Of a stretch of 11,221 nt of DNA, positions 1 to 7,485 are shown piece by piece. The stretch is from Comamonas sp. lk (GTDB lineage Bacteria > Pseudomonadota > Gammaproteobacteria > Burkholderiales > Burkholderiaceae_C). Position 1 is the first letter of the stretch, and the number at the start of each line of letters is the position of its first letter. The translations under genes and the position numbers were made by a program. The notes beneath the pieces were generated by a model. It made no database searches, was not told where the DNA came from, and worked only from the letters and a program-made list of their open reading frames with translations. The DNA is taken from the NCBI GenBank assembly GCA_945901215.1, contig CAMDKE010000052.1, positions 1 to 11,221 on the forward strand, read 5' to 3'.

Positions 1-228
1 AGCGACGGCAGCCCCATGGACGGCGCCACCGTGCTGGCCAACGACCCGCACTACCTGGACCGCGACCTGCAAGCCACCGCCGCGCAAATCGAAGCCCAAG
101 GCCAGATTGAACTTTGCGGCATTGGCGTGGGCCTGGACCTGAGCGCTTTTTATCAGCGCAGCACGGTGCTGGATCTGGCTGAGCAAACCACGCGACGGGT
201 GCTGGCGCAGGTGGTGGGGGTGTTGTAG
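1..228 (+). CDS. cobT: Cobaltochelatase CobT-like subunit, C-terminal end (5' truncated)
   Basis: The open frame enters from the left edge and ends at TAG 226-228, leaving 75 residues. The visible part begins SDGSPMDGATVLANDPHYLD and continues with an IELCGIGVGLDLSAFYQRS stretch. This matches from memory the end of the von Willebrand A domain of CobT, whose family reads SDGxPxDxxTL..NxxxYLxxxL and then LxAIGIGxDxxxxYxRA. CobT works with CobS as the AAA+/VWA part of the ATP-dependent chelatase that inserts cobalt into the corrin ring in aerobic cobalamin synthesis, in the cytoplasm. The MIDAS DxSxS motif would lie upstream of the window. The gene is convergent with fimT and functionally unrelated to it. 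An internal ATG at base 16 is inside the domain and is not a start. Family assignment is fairly sure; the exact paralogue is not. Confidence 0.8.
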   Translation, partial: SDGSPMDGATVLANDPHYLDRDLQATAAQIEAQGQIELCGIGVGLDLSAFYQRSTVLDLAEQTTRRVLAQVVGVL

Positions 229-238
229 CGGGAAGGCA

Positions 239-253
239 AGGGCGCTGCGCCCT
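239..253. terminator. Bidirectional terminator-like hairpin between cobT and fimT
   Basis: AGGGCG (239-244), loop CTG and CGCCCT (248-253) form a perfect 6-bp GC-rich stem with a 3-base loop. It lies in the 23-base gap between two convergent stop codons, and the fimT stop codon (252-254) overlaps the right arm. There is no real U-tract on either strand, so intrinsic strength is uncertain. The position between converging genes supports a shared terminator. Confidence 0.45.
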
Positions 254-818
254 AGTTGTAGCTGTCGATACGGACACGGCCCAAAGTGTTCATCACCAGG
301 TTGGTCTGGTTGGCATCAGTCTCGTCAGTGCAGGCCGCCGACGTCGGACAAATAGCCAGTGTGAAGTTACTCACACCCAGCGGTATGCCCAGCGGCCCAT
401 AGGTAACGTAATTGGCACCGTTTTTGGTGGCGGTCCACCCGCTTGCCAGGGGCTCGTGAAACTTGAGCAATGCTTCGGTTGACGCATCGCGCTCACCGGT
501 GGTAGCCACATCAACGAACACGATCCATCCAGTAACCCAGCTGTCGTTGTCAGCGCAACTTTCGCCATCAGTGGACGGACACACCGTCACCGGAACGCCG
601 CGTTTGATGGCCTCGTTGCGAGCAACCGCCAGATCTTCAAACAACTGGTTGGAATAGGTTTTTCTTCGCGTCCGATTGATGGTTTCGGTAAAGGAGGGCG
701 CGGCCATCAAGGCCAGGATGGCTGCAATGGCCACGACCACCATGAGCTCCACCAAAGTGAATCCGCGCAAGCGGCGCAAGGGCTGTGGAGAGCGCCGCAA
801 GGGCCCATAAAACTTCAT
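252..818 (-). CDS. fimT: FimT/FimU (GspH-type) minor pilin
   Basis: This 188-residue protein has a prepilin signal: basic leader LRRLRG ending at Gly19, then FTLVELMVVVAIAAILALMA with Glu24 as mature Glu5. Prepilin peptidase PilD should cleave after Gly19 and methylate Phe20. The mature N-terminal helix is followed by QLFEDLAVARNEAIKRGVPVTVCPS, typical of the GspH/FimT family. The C-terminus carries GRVR at residues 180-183. FimT/FimU proteins sit at the pilus tip and prime assembly with PilVWX; some bind DNA through a C-terminal GRxR motif during natural transformation. Cys80, Cys88, Cys157 and Cys163 could form disulphides. The ATG at 818 has a modest GGGAA site just upstream. The gene is divergent from pilV, while in related loci as I know them fimT is usually co-directional. 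The FimT versus FimU name is a convention here. Confidence 0.9.
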   Translation of the reverse strand: MKFYGPLRRSPQPLRRLRGFTLVELMVVVAIAAILALMAAPSFTETINRTRRKTYSNQLFEDLAVARNEAIKRGVPVTVCPSTDGESCADNDSWVTGWIVFVDVATTGERDASTEALLKFHEPLASGWTATKNGANYVTYGPLGIPLGVSNFTLAICPTSAACTDETDANQTNLVMNTLGRVRIDSYN

Positions 819-861
819 CTATTTCCCGCAAGGTGGTGGTGAGATCGCCGGTGTGCGGTGT

Positions 862-889
862 ACTATACAAGACGGTAGCGATTTTTAAA
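862..889 (-). promoter_or_regulatory. Candidate sigma-70 promoter for fimT
   Basis: On the minus strand a -35-like TTTAAA (884-889, 4 of 6 to consensus) is followed after 16 bases by a -10-like TATAGT (862-867, 5 of 6). Transcription would start near 855, giving a leader of about 37 bases before the fimT ATG at 818. Found by eye only. It overlaps the candidate pilV promoter on the other strand. Confidence 0.35.
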
Positions 890-891
890 TA
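864..891 (+). promoter_or_regulatory. Candidate promoter for pilVWXY1E
   Basis: TATACA (864-869), 16 bases, then TAAATA (886-891) is the best sigma-70-like pair in the 111-base fimT/pilV gap. The gap is clearly A+T-rich from 861 to 900 against its surroundings, as expected for a divergent promoter region. The match is weak and a different sigma factor or an activator cannot be excluded. Confidence 0.25.
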
Positions 892-929
892 GATAACTGT
901 TTTACGAAAAACACCAGGGAGAACTTGCC

Positions 930-1415
930 ATGGCGAAAACGCCACAGCCTTCGCTGCACACGCGCACCGCCGGGCGCCAGCGGGGCGTGGGGCTGATTGA
1001 AGTGCTGATTGCGGTGCTGATTTTGTCCTTTGGCTTGGTGGGTTTGTCCTTGCTGCAGGGGCGCGTGCTCAAGTACACGTACAGCAGCATGCAGCGCACC
1101 GAAGCCTTGATGCTGCTCAACTCGCTGATGGAGTCCATGCGCGCCAACCGGGCCGAGGCCGTGTCAGGACTCTACAACGTGACTGAGGTGCAGGCTGCGC
1201 CCGGAGGCGCATCGTTGGCGGCGCAGGACCTGACTTTTTGGTTCGCCAATCTGCCACGGTGGATCACCACCCCGGCCAACCCAACGCTTACCGTGACCTG
1301 CACCACGACCAACATCCTGCTGCTGCGCGCGCAATGCAACACAACCCTGCAATGGGACGACCGACGTGCCGGCGGAATCGAAAATGAAAAGCTGAACCTG
1401 GTCTCTGAGTTGTGA
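930..1415 (+). CDS. pilV: Type IV pilus minor pilin PilV
   Basis: This 161-residue protein has a prepilin signal, GRQRG ending at Gly19, then VGLIEVLIAVLILSFGLVGL, with Glu24 as mature Glu5. The G-V-GLIEVLIA pattern is typical of PilV. After the N-terminal helix it shows QRTEALMLLNSLMESMRANR, matching the conserved A..Ls..l.drmrAN region. Cys124 and Cys136 may pair. PilV is a minor pilin that, with PilW and PilX, forms the inner-membrane priming and pilus-tip complex presenting PilY1. The ATG at 930 is preceded by an AGGGAGA site (915-921). The gene is first in the plus-strand operon and its stop overlaps the pilW GTG start by four bases, implying translational coupling. Confidence 0.92.
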   Translation: MAKTPQPSLHTRTAGRQRGVGLIEVLIAVLILSFGLVGLSLLQGRVLKYTYSSMQRTEALMLLNSLMESMRANRAEAVSGLYNVTEVQAAPGGASLAAQDLTFWFANLPRWITTPANPTLTVTCTTTNILLLRAQCNTTLQWDDRRAGGIENEKLNLVSEL

Positions 1416-2365
1416 GCAAGCAGCGCGTCACCGTGAACGGTCCGTCCGGACAAAAAGGCCTGACCCTGCTAGAGCTGATGGTGTCCATCGTGCTGGGCCT
1501 GCTGGTGGTCGCCGCCACGCTGAGCGTGTATGTGGGCCACCGCAACTCTTACGCCCTGGTCGAAGGCGCTGGCCGCGTGCAGGAAAACGTGCGTTTTGCC
1601 GCCGAAATCCTCAGCCGCGAGTTGCGTGAAGCCGGTGGCATCGCCTGTGGTGGCAACCTCAGCCCGGTTTACCACGGCAACGTGGGAACGTGGGGCCAAT
1701 GGGACCGCGGACTGGTGGGTAATGTGCTGGGCACGGGTGGCCTTCCCGCCCCCCCGGCATTCCTTGCGGGCTCTGACTCAGTGCTCATTTGGAGCGCCAC
1801 GGGTGACAAACCTTTCCCCATCGTGTCCCACGACGCGGCGGCTGGCACCTTTGTGCTGGGCCCCGCTGCGCCGAGCCAAACTCTCAATTTGGGCGGTGTG
1901 GCAGTGGCATGCGACGGCGCCCGGGTGTATAGCTTTCTCCCCAGTTCGGCCAGCACGGCCAGTTACGCCACGGCCAATGCAAACATCACCGACGACTTGC
2001 GAGCAGGGGGCTTTGTGGCTCCCCTGAGCGCCCACCTCTGGTTTGTGGGCCCAAGGTCCAATAACAAACCGGGCAATGCACTGCGCCGGGCTGTGATCGA
2101 CCACCAAGGTGGTGTCGCTACAAACGAAGATGTCATTGACAACGTCACCGGACTGACCCTGAGCTACCTGACTACCGATAACCCAACCACCTATCTTTCC
2201 GCGGCCGGCGTCAATGCCTTCCCCGACGGATGGAAGCACGTGCTGGCAGTGCGGGTGGTGCTGACAGTCGTGTCACAAGACAATGTGTCCACCACGGCCA
2301 ATGGAGCGCAGCAGCTCAGCGAGACCGTTCCGTTTACCGTCACCCTGCGCAGGCGTGCGCCATGA
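1412..2365 (+). CDS. pilW: Type IV pilus minor pilin PilW
   Basis: This 317-residue protein starts at GTG 1412 inside the pilV stop (GTGA overlap). Its prepilin signal is GQKG ending at Gly16, then LTLLELMVSIVLGLLVVAAT, with Glu21 as mature Glu5. The first mature residue is Leu rather than the usual Phe. The segment at residues 58-80 (QENVRFAAEILSRELREAGG) is the PilW signature seen as NaRFAl..L..dlR.AG. A long variable beta-rich globular region follows, and the protein ends with FTVTLRRR, a common PilW ending. PilW links PilV and PilX in the tip complex. No strong Shine-Dalgarno precedes the GTG, so it probably depends on ribosomes finishing pilV. Its stop overlaps the pilX ATG (ATGA at 2362). 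Confidence 0.92.
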   Translation: MSKQRVTVNGPSGQKGLTLLELMVSIVLGLLVVAATLSVYVGHRNSYALVEGAGRVQENVRFAAEILSRELREAGGIACGGNLSPVYHGNVGTWGQWDRGLVGNVLGTGGLPAPPAFLAGSDSVLIWSATGDKPFPIVSHDAAAGTFVLGPAAPSQTLNLGGVAVACDGARVYSFLPSSASTASYATANANITDDLRAGGFVAPLSAHLWFVGPRSNNKPGNALRRAVIDHQGGVATNEDVIDNVTGLTLSYLTTDNPTTYLSAAGVNAFPDGWKHVLAVRVVLTVVSQDNVSTTANGAQQLSETVPFTVTLRRRAP

Positions 2366-2979
2366 ATCGCCCAGACACGTCCCCACGCAAGCGCCAGCAG
2401 GCCATGGCGCTTCCGGTGGTGCTGGTCATGCTGCTGCTGATCACGCTGATCGGCATCGGCGCGGTGCGCACCATGCTGTCGCAGGAAAGCATGGTTGCGA
2501 GCAGTTATGACCGCAGCATGGCCCTGCAGTCCAACGAACAAGAGCTGCGCACGGCAGAAAACCTGGCCCGCGACCAGGCCTTTGACGCCACCGCCGTCAA
2601 CAACAACTTCCCCGCGAGCCCGGTCAATGGCAAGTCCAACGGCAGCTTCACCGCAGCCGCCTGCAATGCAAACCAATCGGACCCCTCGCCTTGCGCCGAC
2701 GGCTTGTGCTCCCAGCCGACACCGCAGTGCCTGCCGCGCTGGGAAGACCCCAATTTCGCAGGCTGGAAAAGTGATCAAGCCAGTGGCGGCTTGTTTTCCA
2801 CCTCAGAAGTGCAATACATCGTCGAATTTATGGGGGATGACTTTTCTTGCAACCCGCCCGACCCCAACGCCATCCACGAATGCTCGCAGTACCGCGTCAC
2901 CTCGCGCACCGTCCCCGCCCTCTTGGGGCGCCGCGCCGCCGTTGCGTTGCAGAGCTACTACTTAACCCAACCGAAATAG
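2362..2979 (+). CDS. pilX: Type IV pilus minor pilin PilX
   Basis: The ATG at 2362 overlaps the pilW stop (ATGA) and gives 205 residues. The frame is open back to 2230, but that earlier start lies within pilW and would bury the signal. The N-terminus reads KRQQAMALPVVLVMLLLITL, then VRTMLSQESMVASSYDRSMALQSNEQELRTAE. This fits the PilX consensus alR......RmagN..dr..AfqaAE..LR.aE. The cleavage site is unusual: the residue before the hydrophobic stretch is Ala14 rather than Gly, and mature position 5 is Val, not Glu. Lack of Glu5 recalls GspK-like pseudopilins, which cap the pilus. PilX acts in the PilVWX tip complex next to PilY1. A cysteine-rich middle (C-SDPSPCADGLC, then QC) suggests disulphides. 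Confidence 0.88.
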   Translation: MNRPDTSPRKRQQAMALPVVLVMLLLITLIGIGAVRTMLSQESMVASSYDRSMALQSNEQELRTAENLARDQAFDATAVNNNFPASPVNGKSNGSFTAAACNANQSDPSPCADGLCSQPTPQCLPRWEDPNFAGWKSDQASGGLFSTSEVQYIVEFMGDDFSCNPPDPNAIHECSQYRVTSRTVPALLGRRAAVALQSYYLTQPK

Positions 2980-2986
2980 CTGATTC

Positions 2987-2993
2987 GAGGTGA
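2987..2993 (+). promoter_or_regulatory. Ribosome binding site that fixes the pilY1 start
   Basis: GAGGTGA lies 5 bases before the ATG at 2999. The frame could also open at GTG 2990, but that codon is itself inside this Shine-Dalgarno sequence, so the ATG is the better start. Confidence 0.7.
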
Positions 2994-2998
2994 TCCAT

Positions 2999-5900
2999 AT
3001 GACAATGTCCGATGCCTTTGCGCGCTCAGGTGCCGCACTGACCCTGGTTTTTTCGTTCACCTTGGGGGCGGGTGTCAGTTGGGCCCAGGGGGTATTGGGC
3101 CTGTCACCGGAAAACTCCACGCCTGTGTACTCGGCTGTGGGCATGGCGCCCAAAGTGCTGCTGACCCTGTCGCGCGACCACACCCTGGCCTATGCTGCGT
3201 ACAACGATTTCAGCGACATCGATGGTGACGGCGTGCTGGACTACCGCTTCAAGCCCAGCTTTGAATACCTGGGCCTGTTCAATTCTTACTATTGCTATAG
3301 CTACGCCGTAACCGGCGGCAAAGGCCTTTACAGCCCTGCGTCTGGGCCACATACCGCCACGGACGCCAGTGGAAAAACTGTTCCTGGCCCCTGCGTGACC
3401 ACGGGCACCAGCCTGACCTGGAGTGGCAACTTCCTGAATTACGTCACCACCAGCCGCATCGACGCGCTGCGTGTGGCGCTGTACGGCGGCTACCGCGAAG
3501 TTGATACCGCGACGGCGGGCGCAACCACGGGCCAAACCATATTGCGCCGCGCCTACATCCCGCAAGACGGGCACGCCTGGGCCAAGGAATACACCAGCAC
3601 AGCCATCGATGGCTACGATATCAGCCGGTATGCGCCGCTTGCGCAACCGACCGCTAACACACAACACTTTTTGGGCAACCTGACCAGCACCGTGCAAGAC
3701 GGCACGTTCAATGGCGGCTATCCCGACGTGGGCCTGAGCTGCGCCACGCTGGACGATTGCAGCAACAAGCCCCCTTTGTTGCGCATTGTTTTGAACAGCC
3801 CCAACCGCGTGTGGCAATGGGCTTCATCCGAGCGACCAGTGTTGGACGCTATCGCGAACCCGACGAGCTATTTTGGCGCCAAAACAAGCTATGGGTCGGG
3901 CACGCTAACGGACTACCACGTGCGCGTGGAAGTCTGCAAAACCGGCTATGTGGCCGGTTGCAAAACCTATGGCAGCACCTATAAACCGGTGGGCGTATTG
4001 CAAGACTTTGGTGACAACGGAAGTATTGATTTTGGCCTGCTCACCGGAAGCTATGACAAGAATATGTCTGGTGGACAGTTGCGAAAGAATATACAAGCTT
4101 TCAGCAATGAAATAAGTCTTGCTACCGGCATTTTCGCGCGACCAAGCCCTTCGATTATTGACCAGATCGACAAAATTCGAATCCGCAATTTCAATAACAG
4201 TAACCGGGTATTACAAGGGGCCGATTATTACAACGACAACTTCATATATAAAAACAAATGGAATGAAGTAGATAAACTAATGTCAGAGGGAACTTATGGC
4301 GACTGGGGCAGCCCTATCGCGGAGATGATGTACGAAGGGCTGCGCTACCTTTCCAACGCCGGCGCTGCAACGTCAGCCTACACATCTACCGCGCGACCGG
4401 AGGACGCTGCGGTGGGATTGCAAGCACCGACTTGGGGCACGCCCTACACCGCTTCCAACTGGTGCGCCAAGCCCAACCAGTATGTGATTGCCAGTGTGAA
4501 CCCCTCGTTTGATTCAGACCAACTGCCAGGCAGCGCCTTCGGAAACTTGACAAACCCCTTAAAAGACCTCAATAACACCGCCATCGACGCCAAAGACTTA
4601 ACCGACGCGATTGGCACAGCCGAAGGTTTGGCGAGCAAGAACGTATTTATTGGCGAAACATTAACCAACGCCGACGGTTCCCCCACGGCAAAAACCATCG
4701 CAAACCTGGGTTCTATTCGCGGCTTAATGCCAGACGACACCAACAAGCAAGGCAGTTATTACGCCGCTGCCGTAGCCCATTTTGGAAAAATGGGAAATTT
4801 ACTTGAGTTTGATGGACGCCCCGTACCTTCGGTGGATACCTTCGCCCTCATGCTTAACAGCCCGGTACCCAAAATTATGGTGCCTTTTGGTAGTACTGGA
4901 CAAAATATTTCTGTCATACCATTCGCCCGCACCATTGCAGACGTTAACCTAAAACCATTTGCCGCAATTAATCAGTATGTTGGCATATATATTGAAGAGC
5001 TACGTGACCCAAAAAATGTGGGTGGCACTTTTTACATCAAGTTTCATGTTAATTACGAAGATGCGTCCTGGGGGTCCGACCATGACATGGATGCATTGGT
5101 GCAGTACGAAGTGGAGGCAAAAAACGGCGAACTCATAGTCACCGTTACACCAGAGTACCAAGCTGGTGGCGCGGTTCAAAACATTGGCTACGTCGTGGAT
5201 GGCAGCACACGAGATGGGCCTTATCTGGTGGTGCAAGACCAAGCCTACAACTACGCATATCCCCTAAACGTGCCCCCAGGTCAGCAGTACGGCCCAGGCT
5301 CTTGCAACGTGACCAACCCGCCTGCGGCATGCGCCACGATCCCCAGTGGCACGGGCACCAGCAGCACACGCACATTTGCGCCCAGCGCAACCGCCTCCAG
5401 CAATATCTTTTTAAAGGACCCCCTGTGGTACGCCGCTAAATGGGGCGGCTATCCTGATGGATCCCCACCGACCGGCCCGACCACCGCAGACCCCACCAAT
5501 TACGCCAAGGTAACCAGCCCGGCGAGCTTGAAGCAGGCGTTTGCCAATGCGTTCAACGCTATTTTGCAACGCGCCAACCAAGCCTCGGGTGTGAGTGCCA
5601 GCACCCAACAATTGCAAACCAATACCCAGGTATTTACTGCGGAGTTCAACGCCAAATACTTTAGTGGGGATTTAATTGCCCGCACAATTAATCCCAACAT
5701 CGGTGTTACGGGGATTCAATTTACCCAAAACTGGAAGGCCAGCGACACCATGCCCGTCCCTGCTGATAGAAATATGTATTTCAATAATATTGTCAATAAT
5801 ACTGGGACACTTACTGCATTAGCCACAGGCAACGTTGCTGCCTTTTTAAGTGCAAATGAACTGAATTATGTACGTGGCGTACGCACCCAAGAGCTTCAAA

Positions 5901-7471
5901 ATGGCGGCACATTTCGCAACCGCCAAACCGGTCTAGGTGGTGGTAGTATTTTAGGCTCCATCGTTAATTCGGCACCCGTGTATTCTGACGATACCAAGAC
6001 CGTGTATGTGGCGGCCAATGACGGCATGCTGCACGGGTTTAATGCCGCCAATGGAGCAGAAGTATTTGCCTATATGCCCAATGCGGTTACCAGCTATATC
6101 GCCAACCTGGCCGACCCCAACAACGCGCGGCGTTATTACCTTGACGGCAATATCGCAATATCCAAGAAAAATAGAACCGGTGGTGTGACTTACCTGGCAG
6201 GCTTTATGGGGCGCGCAGCCAAAGGGGTGTATGGCTTGGCAGTGGATGCCAATGGCATCAAAACTGGCGCGACGCCTTGGGAATTTGGCGCAACTGGTGA
6301 CGCAGACATGGGCTATGTGCTGGGTTTGGGCCTGATCGAAAAACTCAAAACGGATGGCACGGACGTGCTTATTTTTGGCAACGGCTACAACAGCACCAAC
6401 CAACTGCCCGTGCTGTACGTGGTCAGGCTCAGCGATGGCGTAGTGCTGGCCAAACTAGCAGGAAATGTCCCGGCAACGCAAACCAGCGCGAATGGACTCG
6501 CCACCCCGGCGGTAACGCGCAACGCAACGAACGGGCGGGTGGAATATGCCTATGCCGGGGATTATCTGGGGCAGGTCTGGAAATTTGATCTTACGGATTT
6601 GCAGGGTACTTCGCGGCCAGCGACGCCAACTCCAAAGAGTGGCACGCTGGTCTTTCAAACCCGCGATGCCAATGACTTGTACAACCAACCCATCACCAGC
6701 CCCCTTGCGGTGGCCTATAGCTACGACGGAACCGACCAGTACGTCAAAAACAAGACTTTCGTTTTTGTCGGCACTGGAAGTGACTTAACCGTGGCCGATG
6801 CCGCAGACGCCACCATTCCCCAAAGTTTGTACGGCATTATCGATTCCGGCACTTACCCGGTGCCCAATACCCGAGGCAATACCAACGGCGATTTGGTGCA
6901 ACGTAATTTCAACAATACCACCGGCACCGGCACCTACACCGGCTACCACGGGGCTGGAGGCATCGTGTACGCCCGAGCTATACCGCCAAGCACGACCCAA
7001 ACAACGGATATGCAAAACCGGTCAGGATGGGTCTTAGATTGGCCCACGACCCCCACCGGCACGCCCAAGGAAAAAGTGGTGAGCGCACCGGTGGTGCGCC
7101 GCTCGGCCATTCCCACCCTGGCCGTCAGCAGCATGATTCCCTACTTTCAAGATTGCAATAACAAGGGCACGGGCTGGGCGAATTTTCTCGATGCCTACCA
7201 TGGCGACGGCTTGGTGGAGAGCTATATCGACCTGAACCGAGATGGGAAATTTTCTGACGAAACAGTGGGCGGCGCAGCCATCAGCTCGGTCAACTTCGGT
7301 ATTGGCATCATCGGCGGCGGAGGCTTCATCGGCAACCAGTTTTTGGTGCAAGGCAGCGATGACAGAGATGGAGGCTTGGTAACCTCGGTCGGCTCCACAG
7401 ACGGTGACGGCGAGCTCAAAAAACTCCAACTCAAGTCCGGGCGCGTGGCTTGGCGTGAACTTGTGAAATAA
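2999..7471 (+). CDS. pilY1: PilY1-type pilus tip adhesin/sensor with C-terminal beta-propeller
   Basis: This 1490-residue protein starts with a Sec signal peptide, with likely cleavage after VSWA (Ala29). The N-terminal part (LSRDHTLAYAAYNDFSDIDG and on) contains a perfect DxDGDGxxD loop at 73-81. I see no VWA DxSxS motif. Around 855-900 lies the NAILQRANQASGVSAS.. to ..FSGDLIA stretch typical of PilY1. From about 940 comes the PilC/PilY1 beta-propeller, with SAPVYSDDTKTVYVAANDGM near 991 and AYAGDYLGQVWKFDL at 1184-1198. A DLNRDGKFSDE loop sits at 1411-1421. PilY1 is exported, associates with PilVWX at the pilus tip and acts in adhesion, pilus biogenesis and, in Pseudomonas, surface sensing. 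The loop before AYAGD lacks the usual calcium ligands. Several internal stretches are A+T-rich compared with the flanks. The frame is intact, and longer than the roughly 1160 residues of P. aeruginosa PilY1. Confidence 0.93.
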   Translation: MTMSDAFARSGAALTLVFSFTLGAGVSWAQGVLGLSPENSTPVYSAVGMAPKVLLTLSRDHTLAYAAYNDFSDIDGDGVLDYRFKPSFEYLGLFNSYYCYSYAVTGGKGLYSPASGPHTATDASGKTVPGPCVTTGTSLTWSGNFLNYVTTSRIDALRVALYGGYREVDTATAGATTGQTILRRAYIPQDGHAWAKEYTSTAIDGYDISRYAPLAQPTANTQHFLGNLTSTVQDGTFNGGYPDVGLSCATLDDCSNKPPLLRIVLNSPNRVWQWASSERPVLDAIANPTSYFGAKTSYGSGTLTDYHVRVEVCKTGYVAGCKTYGSTYKPVGVLQDFGDNGSIDFGLLTGSYDKNMSGGQLRKNIQAFSNEISLATGIFARPSPSIIDQIDKIRIRNFNNSNRVLQGADYYNDNFIYKNKWNEVDKLMSEGTYGDWGSPIAEMMYEGLRYLSNAGAATSAYTSTARPEDAAVGLQAPTWGTPYTASNWCAKPNQYVIASVNPSFDSDQLPGSAFGNLTNPLKDLNNTAIDAKDLTDAIGTAEGLASKNVFIGETLTNADGSPTAKTIANLGSIRGLMPDDTNKQGSYYAAAVAHFGKMGNLLEFDGRPVPSVDTFALMLNSPVPKIMVPFGSTGQNISVIPFARTIADVNLKPFAAINQYVGIYIEELRDPKNVGGTFYIKFHVNYEDASWGSDHDMDALVQYEVEAKNGELIVTVTPEYQAGGAVQNIGYVVDGSTRDGPYLVVQDQAYNYAYPLNVPPGQQYGPGSCNVTNPPAACATIPSGTGTSSTRTFAPSATASSNIFLKDPLWYAAKWGGYPDGSPPTGPTTADPTNYAKVTSPASLKQAFANAFNAILQRANQASGVSASTQQLQTNTQVFTAEFNAKYFSGDLIARTINPNIGVTGIQFTQNWKASDTMPVPADRNMYFNNIVNNTGTLTALATGNVAAFLSANELNYVRGVRTQELQNGGTFRNRQTGLGGGSILGSIVNSAPVYSDDTKTVYVAANDGMLHGFNAANGAEVFAYMPNAVTSYIANLADPNNARRYYLDGNIAISKKNRTGGVTYLAGFMGRAAKGVYGLAVDANGIKTGATPWEFGATGDADMGYVLGLGLIEKLKTDGTDVLIFGNGYNSTNQLPVLYVVRLSDGVVLAKLAGNVPATQTSANGLATPAVTRNATNGRVEYAYAGDYLGQVWKFDLTDLQGTSRPATPTPKSGTLVFQTRDANDLYNQPITSPLAVAYSYDGTDQYVKNKTFVFVGTGSDLTVADAADATIPQSLYGIIDSGTYPVPNTRGNTNGDLVQRNFNNTTGTGTYTGYHGAGGIVYARAIPPSTTQTTDMQNRSGWVLDWPTTPTGTPKEKVVSAPVVRRSAIPTLAVSSMIPYFQDCNNKGTGWANFLDAYHGDGLVESYIDLNRDGKFSDETVGGAAISSVNFGIGIIGGGGFIGNQFLVQGSDDRDGGLVTSVGSTDGDGELKKLQLKSGRVAWRELVK

Positions 7472-7477
7472 AGGAGG
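7471..7477 (+). promoter_or_regulatory. Strong ribosome binding site of pilE
   Basis: AAGGAGG overlaps the last base of the pilY1 stop codon and lies 8 bases before the pilE ATG at 7486. It is the strongest Shine-Dalgarno match in the pilus block. Confidence 0.7.
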
Positions 7478-7485
7478 CCCGATTT

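Noticed and set aside
2230..2361. Upstream extension of pilX to a start at 2230
   Set aside because: It would overlap pilW by over 130 bases and place the prepilin signal internally. The ATGA-coupled start at 2362 gives a normal leader.
2191..2778. Minus-strand open frame across the pilW/pilX junction
   Set aside because: It is antisense to two recognised minor pilins and has no recognisable domain or ribosome site.
2999..3400. Von Willebrand A domain at the PilY1 N-terminus
   Set aside because: Some PilY1 proteins carry one, but no DxSxS MIDAS motif is visible. The corresponding segment reads VLLTLSRDHTL instead.
3104..3817. Minus-strand open frame of 237 codons inside pilY1
   Set aside because: It lies wholly opposite a clear pilY1 coding region, has low-complexity Ala/Gly/Arg-rich content and matches no family. 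It is a G+C-rich shadow frame.
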